Assembly: GCA_045602925.1 (NCBI GenBank)
Contig: JAZSCN010000033.1
Location: 1 to 64,000, forward strand
Source: UBA7477 sp045602925
GTDB lineage: Bacteria > Bacillota > Clostridia > Oscillospirales > Ruminococcaceae
Direction of reading: 5' to 3'
Length of the DNA: 64,000 nt
A model generated the notes under the pieces. That model did not search any database, had not been told where the DNA came from, and worked only from the letters and a program-made list of their open reading frames with translations. Every line of letters starts with the position of its first letter. The stretch's first letter is position 1. The translations under genes were made by a program, and so were the position numbers. Shown piece after piece: positions 8,909 through 17,708 of the stretch.

Positions 8909-8998
8909 AGCTGTAAAAACAAAGGGTTTAAAGAGCCAAAATGTGTATAGCTTTTTAAGAAATTTCAATGTGCAAACCGAATTATGAGAGAAGAAGAC

Positions 8999-9118
8999 AC
9001 TGTCACTGGGAAGCTTGCTCGCAAAATAATGACTAAAATAACAAAAAGACGTGGTAATTCGCGTCTTTTTTGTTGCAGTAAAAAAAGAAATGTGTTATAA
9101 TAACTATAATATAATGAG
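8999..9118 (+). repeat. Direct repeat copy 1: terminator plus promoter module
   Basis: This segment recurs at 10769-10890. Positions 9031-9083 are identical to 10801-10853 (53 bases); the flanks are clearly related but diverged. It contains a terminator hairpin (AAAAAGACG / CGTCTTTTT, 9043-9072) and right after it a promoter (TTGCAG, 17 bases, TATAAT, 9073-9101). The two copies bracket the EAL gene. Confidence 0.85.
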
Positions 9119-9138
9119 ATAAGTATATATTCAAATAA

Positions 9139-9375
9139 GCGAGTGGAGTAAAACAGCAGTTCAAATGGTTATGTAAGCTAACAGCCGAAGATATAAGAAA
9201 GTATATCAAGGATGAGAATGGCTATGAATGAGATGTCGATGCTTAGCTGCATAATGTGTTTGGCATAACTACACCACTCGAGGTGTGCGACAAGTAACGC
9301 TAGGACACTCTAAAGTATATGTTGAACGATGCACAATTTCTGGGCAGGCGTTTCAACGTAGGAGGGATAAACATC
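9139..9375 (+). other. Leader of the EAL gene with a possible gene remnant
   Basis: After the promoter at 9073-9101 there are about 270 bases before the EAL start. Positions 9139-9231 are open and protein-like (it reads KLTAEDIRKYIKDENGYE before the stop) but have no start codon. A frame near 9288 reads VTLGHSKVYVER, weakly like a tyrosine recombinase end. These may be eroded remnants; support is thin. Confidence 0.25.
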
Positions 9376-10755
9376 ATGGAGAATGATATACTGTATTCAA
9401 GAGAATATTTGGAATCGCATACAGAAAACGGAAGAGATATAACGACGCTTTCCTGGGATGAGCTTTACCGTATGGCGTATTTTGAGACAATTACCGGTCA
9501 TCACAATTGGAACTATATGTGGACAAAGCTGGATTACCGATATATGGACCCTGACTTCCGCTATTGTTTTGTCCATTTTGATATCAAGGATTTCAAGATG
9601 TACAATGAGATGTTTGACCATGATATTGCCAATGACCTGCTGCGAAATGTGTGCAAACAAATGGAAGCAGAAAAGGATTGGATTTATCATTCTGCTAAAT
9701 GCCACAATGATAATTTTGCTATGATGGTCAAGGCTATGCCGGATGATGAACTTGTCGAAAAATTATACGAGTTTTTTGATAAGATATCTGCGTTACCTGC
9801 AGACCCGTCTGTAAAAGTGTATTATCGATGCGGTGCTGTAACTATGGAGGACGCTACTTCAAAAGGCCACCAGGTCGCAGATTTGGCTAAGTTTGCACAG
9901 CGACTAGGAGTCAAGTCTAACTGTACCGAAGTCTACCTTTATACAAGTGACATGTATGAAAAGATGATGGAGAGAAAGCGTTATCTATCCTATCTGGATA
10001 AGGCCATCGAAAACGATGAGTTCTTGATTCATCTTCAGCCAAAGTATGATAGTAAAACCCAGCAGATTGTCGGCGCAGAAGCATTGGTGCGTTGGAACTA
10101 TAAGCGTGAAAAAATGCTCTATCCGGTGGCTTTCGTTCCGGGATTTGAAGAGTCCGGCGTCATTGGTAAGGTCGACCAGGTTGTCTTTGAGAAGACCTGT
10201 CAGCTCTTGAAGGATATGCAAGAAGAAGGATTACCACTCTTGCCGATTTCTGTGAATCTCTCTCGCAGAAGAATGGAGAATAAAAACCTATTAAAGCAAT
10301 TGGTGGATTGTGTGGACGCTTATGGTATTCCACACGGTATGGTCGAATTTGAGCTGACTGAAGGTGCAGCCTACGCGAACCAGGAAGAAATGTTCCAATT
10401 GCTAGAGAACCTGAAAAATAAAGATTTTTGTATTTCTATCGACGACTTCGGAACAGGATATTCGTCTATGAGTATGCTGCTTAAAATGCCAATGGATACA
10501 TTGAAAATCGATAAGTGCTTTGTCGATTGCATTGATGCAGAGCACGATACAACACGAGAGTGTATTGTAATCAGCAGTATCATAAGAATGGCAAAAGACT
10601 TGGGCCTGTGCTGTCTTGCAGAAGGTGTAGAAACCAAGGAACAGCTCGACTATCTGAAGGACCTCGGTTGCGACAGGATACAGGGATATTATTTCAGTAA
10701 GCCGGTATCGTGCGAGGAGTACGTTGAGAAAATCAGAGAACAGTGTCGCCCCTAA
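9376..10755 (+). CDS. Degenerate GGDEF / EAL cyclic-di-GMP phosphodiesterase
   Basis: The start is set at ATG 9376 because GGAGGG lies nine bases upstream; the frame is open further back to 9319. The N-terminal GGDEF-like domain has HNDNF where GGDEF should be, so it should not make c-di-GMP. The EAL domain keeps its active site: AEALVRW, the NLSRRR asparagine, ELTE, IDDFGTGYSS, LKIDK and EGVET. Expected activity is hydrolysis of c-di-GMP to pGpG. No membrane segment. Codon use (more CGT, CTG) differs from neighbours, and the gene is bracketed by a 53-base perfect direct repeat, suggesting insertion or duplication. Confidence 0.9.
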   Translation: MENDILYSREYLESHTENGRDITTLSWDELYRMAYFETITGHHNWNYMWTKLDYRYMDPDFRYCFVHFDIKDFKMYNEMFDHDIANDLLRNVCKQMEAEKDWIYHSAKCHNDNFAMMVKAMPDDELVEKLYEFFDKISALPADPSVKVYYRCGAVTMEDATSKGHQVADLAKFAQRLGVKSNCTEVYLYTSDMYEKMMERKRYLSYLDKAIENDEFLIHLQPKYDSKTQQIVGAEALVRWNYKREKMLYPVAFVPGFEESGVIGKVDQVVFEKTCQLLKDMQEEGLPLLPISVNLSRRRMENKNLLKQLVDCVDAYGIPHGMVEFELTEGAAYANQEEMFQLLENLKNKDFCISIDDFGTGYSSMSMLLKMPMDTLKIDKCFVDCIDAEHDTTRECIVISSIIRMAKDLGLCCLAEGVETKEQLDYLKDLGCDRIQGYYFSKPVSCEEYVEKIREQCRP

Positions 10756-10768
10756 AGAGCAGGCAAGA

Positions 10769-10890
10769 ACTATCACCGAAAGGCATGCTCGATAAGCAAT
10801 GACTAAAATAACAAAAAGACGTGGTAATTCGCGTCTTTTTTGTTGCAGTAAAATTGAAAGTGTGATATAATAACTATATCGAAATGAGAG
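10769..10890 (+). repeat. Direct repeat copy 2: terminator plus promoter module
   Basis: Second copy of the module at 8999-9118. The hairpin (10813-10842) ends the EAL transcript and the promoter (TTGCAG, 17 bases, TATAAT, 10843-10871) drives the lipoprotein gene at 10901. Confidence 0.85.
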
Positions 10891-10900
10891 GGCTACTGCT

Positions 10901-11770
10901 ATGAAGAAAAGAAGCTTTATTATACCACTTATATTGTCTGCAAGCCTGCTGACAGCCTGTACTGAAGGACTAAAAGAGAACAGCGACTTGTCATCCTCAG
11001 AGCCAAAGGTAACAACTACAACTACCACAGAAGCTACCACTACAACCTCTGAGAAGGTCACAACAACCACTACAGAGGCTACCACCACAACTACTGAGGA
11101 AGTCACAACCACCGAAGCCACCACCGAGCCGCCTGCGCCTGACCATTCAGAGTATTATATCGAGGGCGTCAGCGTCGATGATGTCATTACCTATTTTAAC
11201 GAGGTGTGCCTCGATGCCGAGTGGAGTGAGGATGGAAATCCTGAGCTTTTGCAAAAGTGGGTTACACCAATCGTCTATAATATCGAGGGCGAAATGACAG
11301 AGGAGGACAGAAAGTTCCTTGAAGACTTTGTCGATTGGCTCAATAGTATAGAGGGCTTCCCGGGTATGAGCGAGATTCCAAAGGGCGAGTACGGCTCAAA
11401 TTTCGATATCTTTTTTTACCCATATGATGAGTTTTTGCGAAGTTCCGAATATGCAAGCGCAGATGTAGACGGAACTGTTATATTTTGGTATAACGACTAT
11501 AACCAGATTACAAACGGCACCGTCTGCTACCGCACAGATGTAGAGCAGTATACCCGTAATTCTGTTATTATGGAGGAAATCTACAACTGTCTGGGTCCTG
11601 TGCAGGATACCGAGCTGCGTGAGGATAGCCTTATCTACCAGGGGTTTTCAACACCACAAGAGCTTACCGAGGTCGATAAGCTTATTATGAAGCTTTTGTA
11701 TAACGAGCAGATGGAGTGTGGTATGAACGCTACTCAGTGTGAAGAGGTTATAAGAGAGCTGTATTATTAA
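10901..11770 (+). CDS. Lipoprotein with threonine-rich linker, function unknown
   Basis: A 289-residue secreted lipoprotein. A signal peptide ends in the lipobox LLTAC, with Cys about residue 20. Residues 35-80 are a threonine/glutamate-rich linker, typical of surface proteins in Ruminococcus. The acidic C-terminal 200 residues (SEYYIEGVSVDDVITYFNEV onward) are not recognised. The promoter is the repeat-borne one at 10843. It is the first of four closely spaced genes (10901, 11782, 12129, 12611). Confidence 0.8.
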   Translation: MKKRSFIIPLILSASLLTACTEGLKENSDLSSSEPKVTTTTTTEATTTTSEKVTTTTTEATTTTTEEVTTTEATTEPPAPDHSEYYIEGVSVDDVITYFNEVCLDAEWSEDGNPELLQKWVTPIVYNIEGEMTEEDRKFLEDFVDWLNSIEGFPGMSEIPKGEYGSNFDIFFYPYDEFLRSSEYASADVDGTVIFWYNDYNQITNGTVCYRTDVEQYTRNSVIMEEIYNCLGPVQDTELREDSLIYQGFSTPQELTEVDKLIMKLLYNEQMECGMNATQCEEVIRELYY

Positions 11771-11781
11771 GAGGTAGCATT

Positions 11782-12117
11782 ATGGCAATAACAATAAACA
11801 TCTACTATAAAGGTAAAGGCGATAACGCAAAACGCTTCGCACAGGAAATGCTCAGCAGTGGTATCGTCGATAGAATAAGAAGCCGCGAGGGTAACCTTAA
11901 ATACGAGTATTTTGTCCCTCTGGAGGATAGCTCGGTGGTGCTTTTGATTGATAGCTGGGAAAGTCAGCAGGCGCTTGATTTGCACCATTCATCTGAAATA
12001 ATGAGCGAAATTTTAGCACTGAGAGAAAAGTATGACCTCACTATGACAGTAGAGCGATTTATCACTGATGTAGACGGTATACCGGAAAGTGATAAGCAGT
12101 TTATAAAAGAGAAGTAA
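11782..12117 (+). CDS. ABM-domain (YgiN-type) monooxygenase-like protein
   Basis: A 111-residue protein with the ferredoxin-like fold pattern of antibiotic biosynthesis monooxygenases: an alternating start (MAITINIYYKGKGDNAKRFA), then YEYFVPLEDSSVVLLIDSWES, and DLHHSSEIMSEILAL. In bacteria such proteins act as quinol monooxygenases or haem-related enzymes; the actual role is unknown. It lies 11 bases after the lipoprotein gene and 11 bases before the GNAT gene, so one operon. Confidence 0.75.
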   Translation: MAITINIYYKGKGDNAKRFAQEMLSSGIVDRIRSREGNLKYEYFVPLEDSSVVLLIDSWESQQALDLHHSSEIMSEILALREKYDLTMTVERFITDVDGIPESDKQFIKEK

Positions 12118-12128
12118 GGTGACTTACG

Positions 12129-12599
12129 ATGATTAGAAAAGCACTGAACTCAGATATATCAGACCTGAATAGATTGCTTTTGCAGGTCGAGGCTGTCCAC
12201 CATAACGGCAGGCCCGACATCTTTAAAAGCGGTGGAATAAAGTACGAAAAAGCCGAGCTTGAGGCAATCCTCTCTGATGAGAAAACTCCCGTCTTTGTCT
12301 ATGTCAGCGACGATAATAAGGTCGTAGGCTATGCGTTTTGTGTTATAAAGCAGGAGAAGGATAGCCCGCTTCTTACCGATATTAAAACCCTCTATATAGA
12401 CGATTTGTGCGTCGATGAGAATATAAGAGGCAAGGGTATCGGCAAAGCACTCTATGAGTATGTAAAAGGCTATGCTAAGGAAATAGATTGCTACAATATA
12501 ACACTTAATGTTTGGACTCTTAACGATAACGCAGTACGCTTTTATAAAGCCCTGGGCCTCCTTCCACAAAAAATCGGTATGGAGCAGATTTTAAAATAG
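12129..12599 (+). CDS. GNAT family N-acetyltransferase
   Basis: A 156-residue acetyltransferase. Motif A is DDLCVDENIRGKGIGKALYEYV, followed by NITLNVWTLNDNAVRFYKALGLLPQ. Single domain, no signal peptide. The substrate is unknown; the layout resembles YhbS- or ribosomal-protein-type acetyltransferases. Third gene of the lipoprotein operon, with host-like codon use. Confidence 0.9.
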   Translation: MIRKALNSDISDLNRLLLQVEAVHHNGRPDIFKSGGIKYEKAELEAILSDEKTPVFVYVSDDNKVVGYAFCVIKQEKDSPLLTDIKTLYIDDLCVDENIRGKGIGKALYEYVKGYAKEIDCYNITLNVWTLNDNAVRFYKALGLLPQKIGMEQILK

Positions 12600-12610
12600 C
12601 AGGTGATATT

Positions 12611-12960
12611 ATGGGACTGTTCTCACTTTTTCAAAAAAAGAAAAGCCTGACGAGTTCACTACCCGTAGTGACGTAAGGCTCAAGAAAATAAATGTTGTGT
12701 ATATCCCACCAAGCGAGCTTATCCCACAAATGAATGAAGATACATCAGTAGCAGGCACTCTGAAGCCTGTCAATTACTATGCTACAAAGCTTAAGTTCAT
12801 AGAAGCACTCGTCTATTATTCAGAGGATTATTCTGAGTCAAAAATAAAGCTGTGCTTTTATGTAAACGAAAAGCTCGAGAAAGCGTCAGAGCTTTTCGAG
12901 CTTGATTTTAAAACCTTGTCAAAACTTCTTTCAAAGGTCGGAATGTATATAGAGAGCTAG
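12611..12960 (+). CDS. Small protein read through a -1 frameshift (or frameshift mutant)
   Basis: From ATG 12611 the zero frame ends after 21 codons at the TAA 12674-12676. The -1 frame is open to 12960 and gives a protein of about 115 residues (VRLKKINVVYIPPSELIPQ..., ending KVGMYIES). The junction holds A AAA AAG (12634-12640), a classical -1 slippery heptamer. It is followed by a stem-loop: AGCCT/AGGCT (12644-12648 with 12676-12680), then ACG/CGT, then TCACTA/TAGTGA with a CCCG loop. One missing A in the A-run would explain it equally well. The function is unrecognised. It overlaps the convergent PAP2 gene by four bases. Confidence 0.6.
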
Positions 12961-13499
12961 TCGGTGATTGCCTTCTTTGAAGAAAGCTTTTTAAAGATAA
13001 GATATACAATAATCGCAGTAGTGCTGCCAAGTATAATTCCACCGAGTACGTCGCTCAGGTAGTGTACCGTGAAGTATAGCCTTGAAAATGCAATAAGAAA
13101 CGCAGCTGCAAGCGCTATCGCTCCCGACTTTTTGTGGCATAAGAATAACGCCACAGCACTTGCAAACGACGAAGCCGAGTGGCTCGACGGGAATGAATAC
13201 CCCGACGGTGCCGAGATAAGTAGCTTTATGCTCTCGTCGGCTATAAACGGTCGCTCTCGTGCCACAAGGTCTTTTATTAAAAGCTCTGACAGCGAGAAGC
13301 CGACAGCCAGCGATATCGAGTATATAATGCCGATTTTTCGAGTCTTCTTGTTTATGAGAAGAACAATCGCCAGCGCAATCCACATTATGCCCTTCTCACT
13401 TATTATAGTAAAGAATTTGAAAATAAAGGTCAGAAAGCCGTTTTGAATAGACAGCATAAAATCGACAACAGCATTATCTATAGACTGTATAAAATCCAT
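12957..13499 (-). CDS. PAP2-family lipid phosphatase
   Basis: A 180-residue membrane phosphatase with the three PAP2 motifs: KDLVARERP (KX6RP type), SFPSSHSAS (PSGH type), and SRLYFTVHYLSDVLGG with the catalytic histidine. Five to six membrane helices. Likely an undecaprenyl-pyrophosphate or phosphatidylglycerol-phosphate phosphatase, as for BcrC/PgpB relatives. It has its own promoter (TTGAAA, 17, TAAAAT at 13531-13559). It is divergent from the ABC exporter. Confidence 0.9.
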   Translation of the reverse strand: MDFIQSIDNAVVDFMLSIQNGFLTFIFKFFTIISEKGIMWIALAIVLLINKKTRKIGIIYSISLAVGFSLSELLIKDLVARERPFIADESIKLLISAPSGYSFPSSHSASSFASAVALFLCHKKSGAIALAAAFLIAFSRLYFTVHYLSDVLGGIILGSTTAIIVYLIFKKLSSKKAITD

Positions 13500-13516
13500 T
13501 TTAGTTCCCCCAAGAA

Positions 13517-13559
13517 TTTAAGCTAAGCTTATTTTAGCATACAATCTTAATTATTTCAA
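13517..13559. promoter_or_regulatory. Divergent promoters for PAP2 gene and ABC exporter
   Basis: On the minus strand TTGAAA (13559-13554), 17 bases, TAAAAT (13536-13531) serves the PAP2 gene. On the plus strand TTTAAG (13517-13522), 17 bases, TACAAT (13540-13545) can serve the exporter. The two overlap, so they may compete. Confidence 0.55.
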
Positions 13560-13576
13560 TAGAAAGGAAGAATAGC

Positions 13577-15328
13577 TTGCTAAGACTTTTAAAATATCTT
13601 CGTAATAATAAAGCTCAAAGCATCATAGCACCGCTTTTTAAGTTTATCGAAGCCGTCTTCGAGCTTTTAGTGCCGGTGATTATGGCGCAGATTATTGATG
13701 TCGGCGTCGCTAACGGCGATAAGGAATATATACTTAAAAGAGGTGCAGTGCTCGTGCTGTTCGGCATCTTAGGGCTTGCCTGCGCACTTACTGCACAGTA
13801 CTTTGCGGCAAAGGCTTCCTTCGGCTTTGGCACAGCATTAAGAAGCGACCTCTACCGTCACTTTACATCGCTCTCTTATGCAGAGGTGGATAAGGTCGGT
13901 GCCTCAACCCTCATCAACAGATTGACATCGGATATCAACCTCGCACAGTCGGCTGTCAATATGTTCCTGCGACTCTTTATGAGAGCGCCGTTTATAGTGG
14001 TCGGCTCAATTATTATGTCACTTACAATAAACGTAAAGCTCACGCTTATATTCTTGGTGGTAACACCAATTCTCGCCGCCGCAATATATTTTATTATGCA
14101 CTTGAGCCTGCCAAAGTATAAGCAGATTCAGAAGAACTTAGACGGTGTTACCCTCTCTGTAAGAGAAAATCTCTCTGGTGCAAGAGTTATAAGAGCCTTT
14201 TCTGCACAGGATAGAGAAGAAAAACGCTTTTTTGAAGAAACCGAAAAGCTCGAGAAAAGCCAGCTTTCTGTCGGTAAGATTTCAGCACTCTTAAATCCGA
14301 TTACCTATGTCATAGTATATGTCGCAATTATTGTAATTATATGGTTTGGTGGAATAAGCGTCGATGTCGGCGACTTAACCCAGGGCAACCTCATCGCTCT
14401 CGTGAGCTATATGACGCAGATTCTCCTCGCCCTCGTTGCCTTTGCAAACCTTATCGTAATAGTAACAAAGGGTACAGCTTCTGCTGCCAGAGTCGCAGAT
14501 ATGCTTGAGGTAAAGCCGTCAGTAACCGACGAAAACGGCACTATAACCGAGGGTGATAAAAATGCCCCGGCAGTAGAGCTTTGTAACGTAAGCTTTGCAT
14601 ATAACTCATCTGACGAGAGGGCGATTTCTAATATTTCGCTTAGCCTGAGTGTCGGCCAGACGCTCGGTATAATCGGTGGTACCGGCTCAGGTAAGTCAAC
14701 GCTCGTCAGCCTTATTCCTAGATTTTATGACGTTACCGAAGGCAAGGTACTCGTTGACGGAGTAGATGTAAGAGAGTATAAGCTCTCTGCCCTAAGAGAT
14801 AAAATCGGCGTTGTTCCACAAAAGGCACAGCTTTTCTCAGGTAGCATAAGAGATAATATAAAGTGGGGTAACGCAGATGCCACCGACGAGCAGGTGTGGG
14901 AAGCTTTAAGACTTTCGCAAGCCGATGATTTTGTTAAGTCAAAGCAGAATGGCCTCGACGAAATGCTCGCCCAAGGTGGAAAGAACCTCTCAGGTGGTCA
15001 AAGACAAAGACTCACTATCGCCCGTGCACTCGTTAAAAAGCCACATATACTTATCCTTGACGATTCTGCCTCAGCACTCGATATGGCAACTGATGCAAGA
15101 CTAAGAAAAGCAATTGCAGGGCTTAGCTATGAGTGTGCAGTTATTATAGTTTCTCAAAGGGCCTCTACTATAAAGAATGCCGATAAAATTCTGGTTATCG
15201 ACGACGGCGAGGCTGTCGGACTCGGTAGCCACACCGAGCTTATGCAGGGCTGCGAGGTATATAGAGAAATCTGCCAGTCCCAGCTTTCTTCCGAGGACGC
15301 TTCTAAGGAAGGAGGCAATGCAGTATGA
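13577..15328 (+). CDS. Heterodimeric ABC exporter, degenerate-site subunit
   Basis: A 583-residue half-transporter: six membrane helices (residues 15-300) then an ATPase domain. Walker A is GGTGSGKST and the signature is LSGGQ. Walker B ends LILDDSASALD, with D in place of the catalytic E, and the H-loop is VSQRAST, with Q for H. That is the pattern of the non-catalytic half of TM287/288-like exporters. Start is TTG 13577 after AAAGGAAG. Its stop overlaps the next start by four bases (ATGA). The substrate (drug, lipid or peptide) is unknown. Confidence 0.92.
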   Translation: MLRLLKYLRNNKAQSIIAPLFKFIEAVFELLVPVIMAQIIDVGVANGDKEYILKRGAVLVLFGILGLACALTAQYFAAKASFGFGTALRSDLYRHFTSLSYAEVDKVGASTLINRLTSDINLAQSAVNMFLRLFMRAPFIVVGSIIMSLTINVKLTLIFLVVTPILAAAIYFIMHLSLPKYKQIQKNLDGVTLSVRENLSGARVIRAFSAQDREEKRFFEETEKLEKSQLSVGKISALLNPITYVIVYVAIIVIIWFGGISVDVGDLTQGNLIALVSYMTQILLALVAFANLIVIVTKGTASAARVADMLEVKPSVTDENGTITEGDKNAPAVELCNVSFAYNSSDERAISNISLSLSVGQTLGIIGGTGSGKSTLVSLIPRFYDVTEGKVLVDGVDVREYKLSALRDKIGVVPQKAQLFSGSIRDNIKWGNADATDEQVWEALRLSQADDFVKSKQNGLDEMLAQGGKNLSGGQRQRLTIARALVKKPHILILDDSASALDMATDARLRKAIAGLSYECAVIIVSQRASTIKNADKILVIDDGEAVGLGSHTELMQGCEVYREICQSQLSSEDASKEGGNAV

Positions 15329-17088
15329 GCCAGAAAGACACAAAAAAGAAGCCGACAAAGGCTACTCTCCCAAGACTGCTTTCTTATGTAAAGCCGTATA
15401 GCGTGCTGCTTATCCTCTCTATAATATGTGCCGCAGCGTCGGTGATTTGTACCCTGTATGCGCCACTGCTTATAGGCGATGCCGTCGATTGCGTAATAAC
15501 GAAGGGTAACGTCGATTTTGATAAGCTCAAAATAGTTATTATAAAGCTAGGTGCAGTAGCAGGTCTTGCGGCATTATTCCAATGGATAATGTCAGTGCTT
15601 ACCAATAAAATTTCATACAGCGTAATAAGACAAATGCGAAATGACTGCTTTGAAAAGCTCGAGCACCTGCCGCTTTCTTATATCGACAGAGTGCCCCACG
15701 GCGATATCGTCAGCCGTATAATAACCGATGCAGAGGCTGTCTGCGATGGTCTGCTCCTCGGATTTTCGCAGTTCTTCACAGGCATTGTTACCATTATCGC
15801 AACAATCGTATTTATGCTCACAATCAGCGTCAAGATTACGCTTGTTGTCGTTATCGCAACTCCGCTTTCGCTTTTTGTCGCAAGATTTTTGTCAAAGCGT
15901 ACCTTCAATCTCTTTAAGTCGCAGTCAATCGTCCGTGGCGAAATGACAGGCTATGTCAACGAAATGCTTACCGGCATAAAAACCGTTACAGCCTTCTCTC
16001 AGGAGGATGAAAGCTGCGAGCACTTTGACGATATAAATAAGCGTTATGAGCAGGTCGGCGTCAAGGCGATTTTCTTCTCGTCACTCGTTAATCCGTCAAC
16101 CCGCTTTGTCAACAACCTCGTCTATACAAGCGTTGGAATTGTCGGAGCCTTTTCTGCAATCGCAACAGGTGGAATCACCGTCGGCCAGCTTTCTTGTTTT
16201 CTTAGCTATGCTAACCAGTATACAAAGCCGTTCAACGAGATTTCAAGCGTCATTACCGAGCTTCAAAGTGCAATGGCCAGTGCAGATAGACTGTTTTCAG
16301 TAATGGACGAGCTGGAACAAACCCCCGATAAGCCGGATGCAAAGGAGCTCGAGAACGTAGACGGAAGCGTCGATGCAGTGAATGTTTCGTTCTCCTATAA
16401 TCCGGATGTCAAGCTCATCGAGAACTTTAACCTCTCGGTCGATAAGGGGCAAAGAGTCGCAATCGTCGGCCCGACAGGCTGTGGAAAAACTACCGTCATC
16501 AATCTCCTGATGCGATTCTACGATTGCGATAAGGGAGAAATCAGAGTATCAGAAATCCCTATAAATGACATAAAGCGTGATTCTCTAAGAGGTGCCTACG
16601 GAATGGTACTCCAGGAAACATGGCTTAAAACGGCTACAGTATGGGAGAATATCGCCTATGGTTGTCCCGACGCTACGCAGGAAGAAATCATCGCCGCAGC
16701 AAAGTCGGCTCACTGCCACAGCTTTATAAAAAGACTTCCAAACGGCTACGATACCGTCTTGTCAGATGACGGAATTTTGTCACAGGGCGAAAAACAGCTC
16801 CTCTGTATCGCAAGAGTTATGCTAAGGCTACCACCAATGCTAATTCTCGACGAGGCTACCTCATCAATCGATACCAGAACCGAGCAGAGAATCCAGCGCG
16901 CCTTTGCTAAAATGATGCAGGGCAGAACAAGCTTTATAGTAGCACATAGACTTTCAACAATAAGAGAAGCCGATGTTATTCTCGTTATGAAAAACGGCAA
17001 TATTATCGAGCAGGGAACTCACGACGAGCTATTACAAAAGAATGGCTTCTATAGCGAGCTCTACAACAGTCAGTTTGCCGTAACCTAA
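15325..17088 (+). CDS. Heterodimeric ABC exporter, catalytic-site subunit
   Basis: A 587-residue half-transporter partnering the previous gene. Walker A is GPTGCGKTT, Walker B LILDEATSSID with the catalytic E, and the H-loop VAHRLSTI. Its signature is LSQGEKQ rather than LSGGQ; together with the D and Q changes in the partner, this makes one degenerate and one competent ATP site, as expected for this family. The two genes overlap by four bases. Confidence 0.93.
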   Translation: MSQKDTKKKPTKATLPRLLSYVKPYSVLLILSIICAAASVICTLYAPLLIGDAVDCVITKGNVDFDKLKIVIIKLGAVAGLAALFQWIMSVLTNKISYSVIRQMRNDCFEKLEHLPLSYIDRVPHGDIVSRIITDAEAVCDGLLLGFSQFFTGIVTIIATIVFMLTISVKITLVVVIATPLSLFVARFLSKRTFNLFKSQSIVRGEMTGYVNEMLTGIKTVTAFSQEDESCEHFDDINKRYEQVGVKAIFFSSLVNPSTRFVNNLVYTSVGIVGAFSAIATGGITVGQLSCFLSYANQYTKPFNEISSVITELQSAMASADRLFSVMDELEQTPDKPDAKELENVDGSVDAVNVSFSYNPDVKLIENFNLSVDKGQRVAIVGPTGCGKTTVINLLMRFYDCDKGEIRVSEIPINDIKRDSLRGAYGMVLQETWLKTATVWENIAYGCPDATQEEIIAAAKSAHCHSFIKRLPNGYDTVLSDDGILSQGEKQLLCIARVMLRLPPMLILDEATSSIDTRTEQRIQRAFAKMMQGRTSFIVAHRLSTIREADVILVMKNGNIIEQGTHDELLQKNGFYSELYNSQFAVT

Positions 17089-17110
17089 AAAAGAAGGGAG
17101 GAGCGTCAGA

Positions 17111-17650
17111 ATGATAGATTACTACTTGTCGCTTGGCCGGTATGAGCAGTTTTTGCTCTTAGTAGCAGTTGTTTCAGGAATAGTATTTGCCATAACACTA
17201 TGCGTAGAAAAGTGTGAGCAATACGAGCTCGGAATTAGTGCAAAAAGAGGCAAGTCATTTTCAGTGCTAACAGCAATGAGTGCGCTGTTCGTTTTCTGCG
17301 TGCTGACGCTTGCCTTTATCAGCAAGGGAATACGCTGGTATATAGCGTATCCTATATCCATTATTATAACTATAGTGTATGTGTTCTTGGTGCTTTTGAT
17401 ATTTGGCGGAACAAAGAAAATCAAGCGACCAAAAACCAACTACCGTATAGCAATCGGCAGAACAGGCGTTGTCTATAAGCCGATAGAAGCCGATTCCTCA
17501 AAGGGTTGCGTGAGCGTCGACGCCTTCGGCGATACAATCGAAGCCTACGCCATTTCAGCCGACTCCGAGCCGATAGCTTCCGGCACACTCATAAAGGTTA
17601 TCGACATAGACGGAGATGTGCTGGTGTGCGTCCCACTCGATAAGGAATAA
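17111..17650 (+). CDS. NfeD-like membrane protein
   Basis: A 179-residue protein: three membrane helices (residues 12-32, 52-75, 78-103) then a small soluble beta domain (GRTGVVYKPIEAD...VSVDAFGDTIEAYA...LIKVIDIDGDVLVCVPL) of the NfeD OB-fold type. NfeD proteins work with membrane stomatin/flotillin-like partners; none is adjacent. It follows the exporter by 22 bases and ends at a shared terminator. Confidence 0.75.
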   Translation: MIDYYLSLGRYEQFLLLVAVVSGIVFAITLCVEKCEQYELGISAKRGKSFSVLTAMSALFVFCVLTLAFISKGIRWYIAYPISIIITIVYVFLVLLIFGGTKKIKRPKTNYRIAIGRTGVVYKPIEADSSKGCVSVDAFGDTIEAYAISADSEPIASGTLIKVIDIDGDVLVCVPLDKE

Positions 17651-17670
17651 TACTTAGATATAATAATTTA

Positions 17671-17700
17671 AGCCCACTACTAAAAAGTAGTGGGCTTTTG
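17671..17700 (+). terminator. Terminator between convergent genes
   Basis: Perfect hairpin AGCCCACTAC / GTAGTGGGCT with a six-base loop, followed by TTTTG. It lies between the NfeD-like gene and the convergent repeat protein and may serve both. Confidence 0.75.
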
Positions 17701-17708
17701 TGTGCCTC

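Noticed and set aside
9139..9320. Possible tyrosine recombinase fragment (VTLGHSKVYVER) and open stretch
   Set aside because: Too short, no catalytic residues, and no start codon; kept only as a weak note.
10402..11124. Long valine-rich minus-strand open frame
   Set aside because: It is the mirror of the threonine-rich linker of the lipoprotein gene and the end of the EAL gene; no ribosome site or family match.
12634..12680. Reading the stem-loop as an intrinsic terminator
   Set aside because: It has no T-tract and lies inside coding sequence that continues in the -1 frame.
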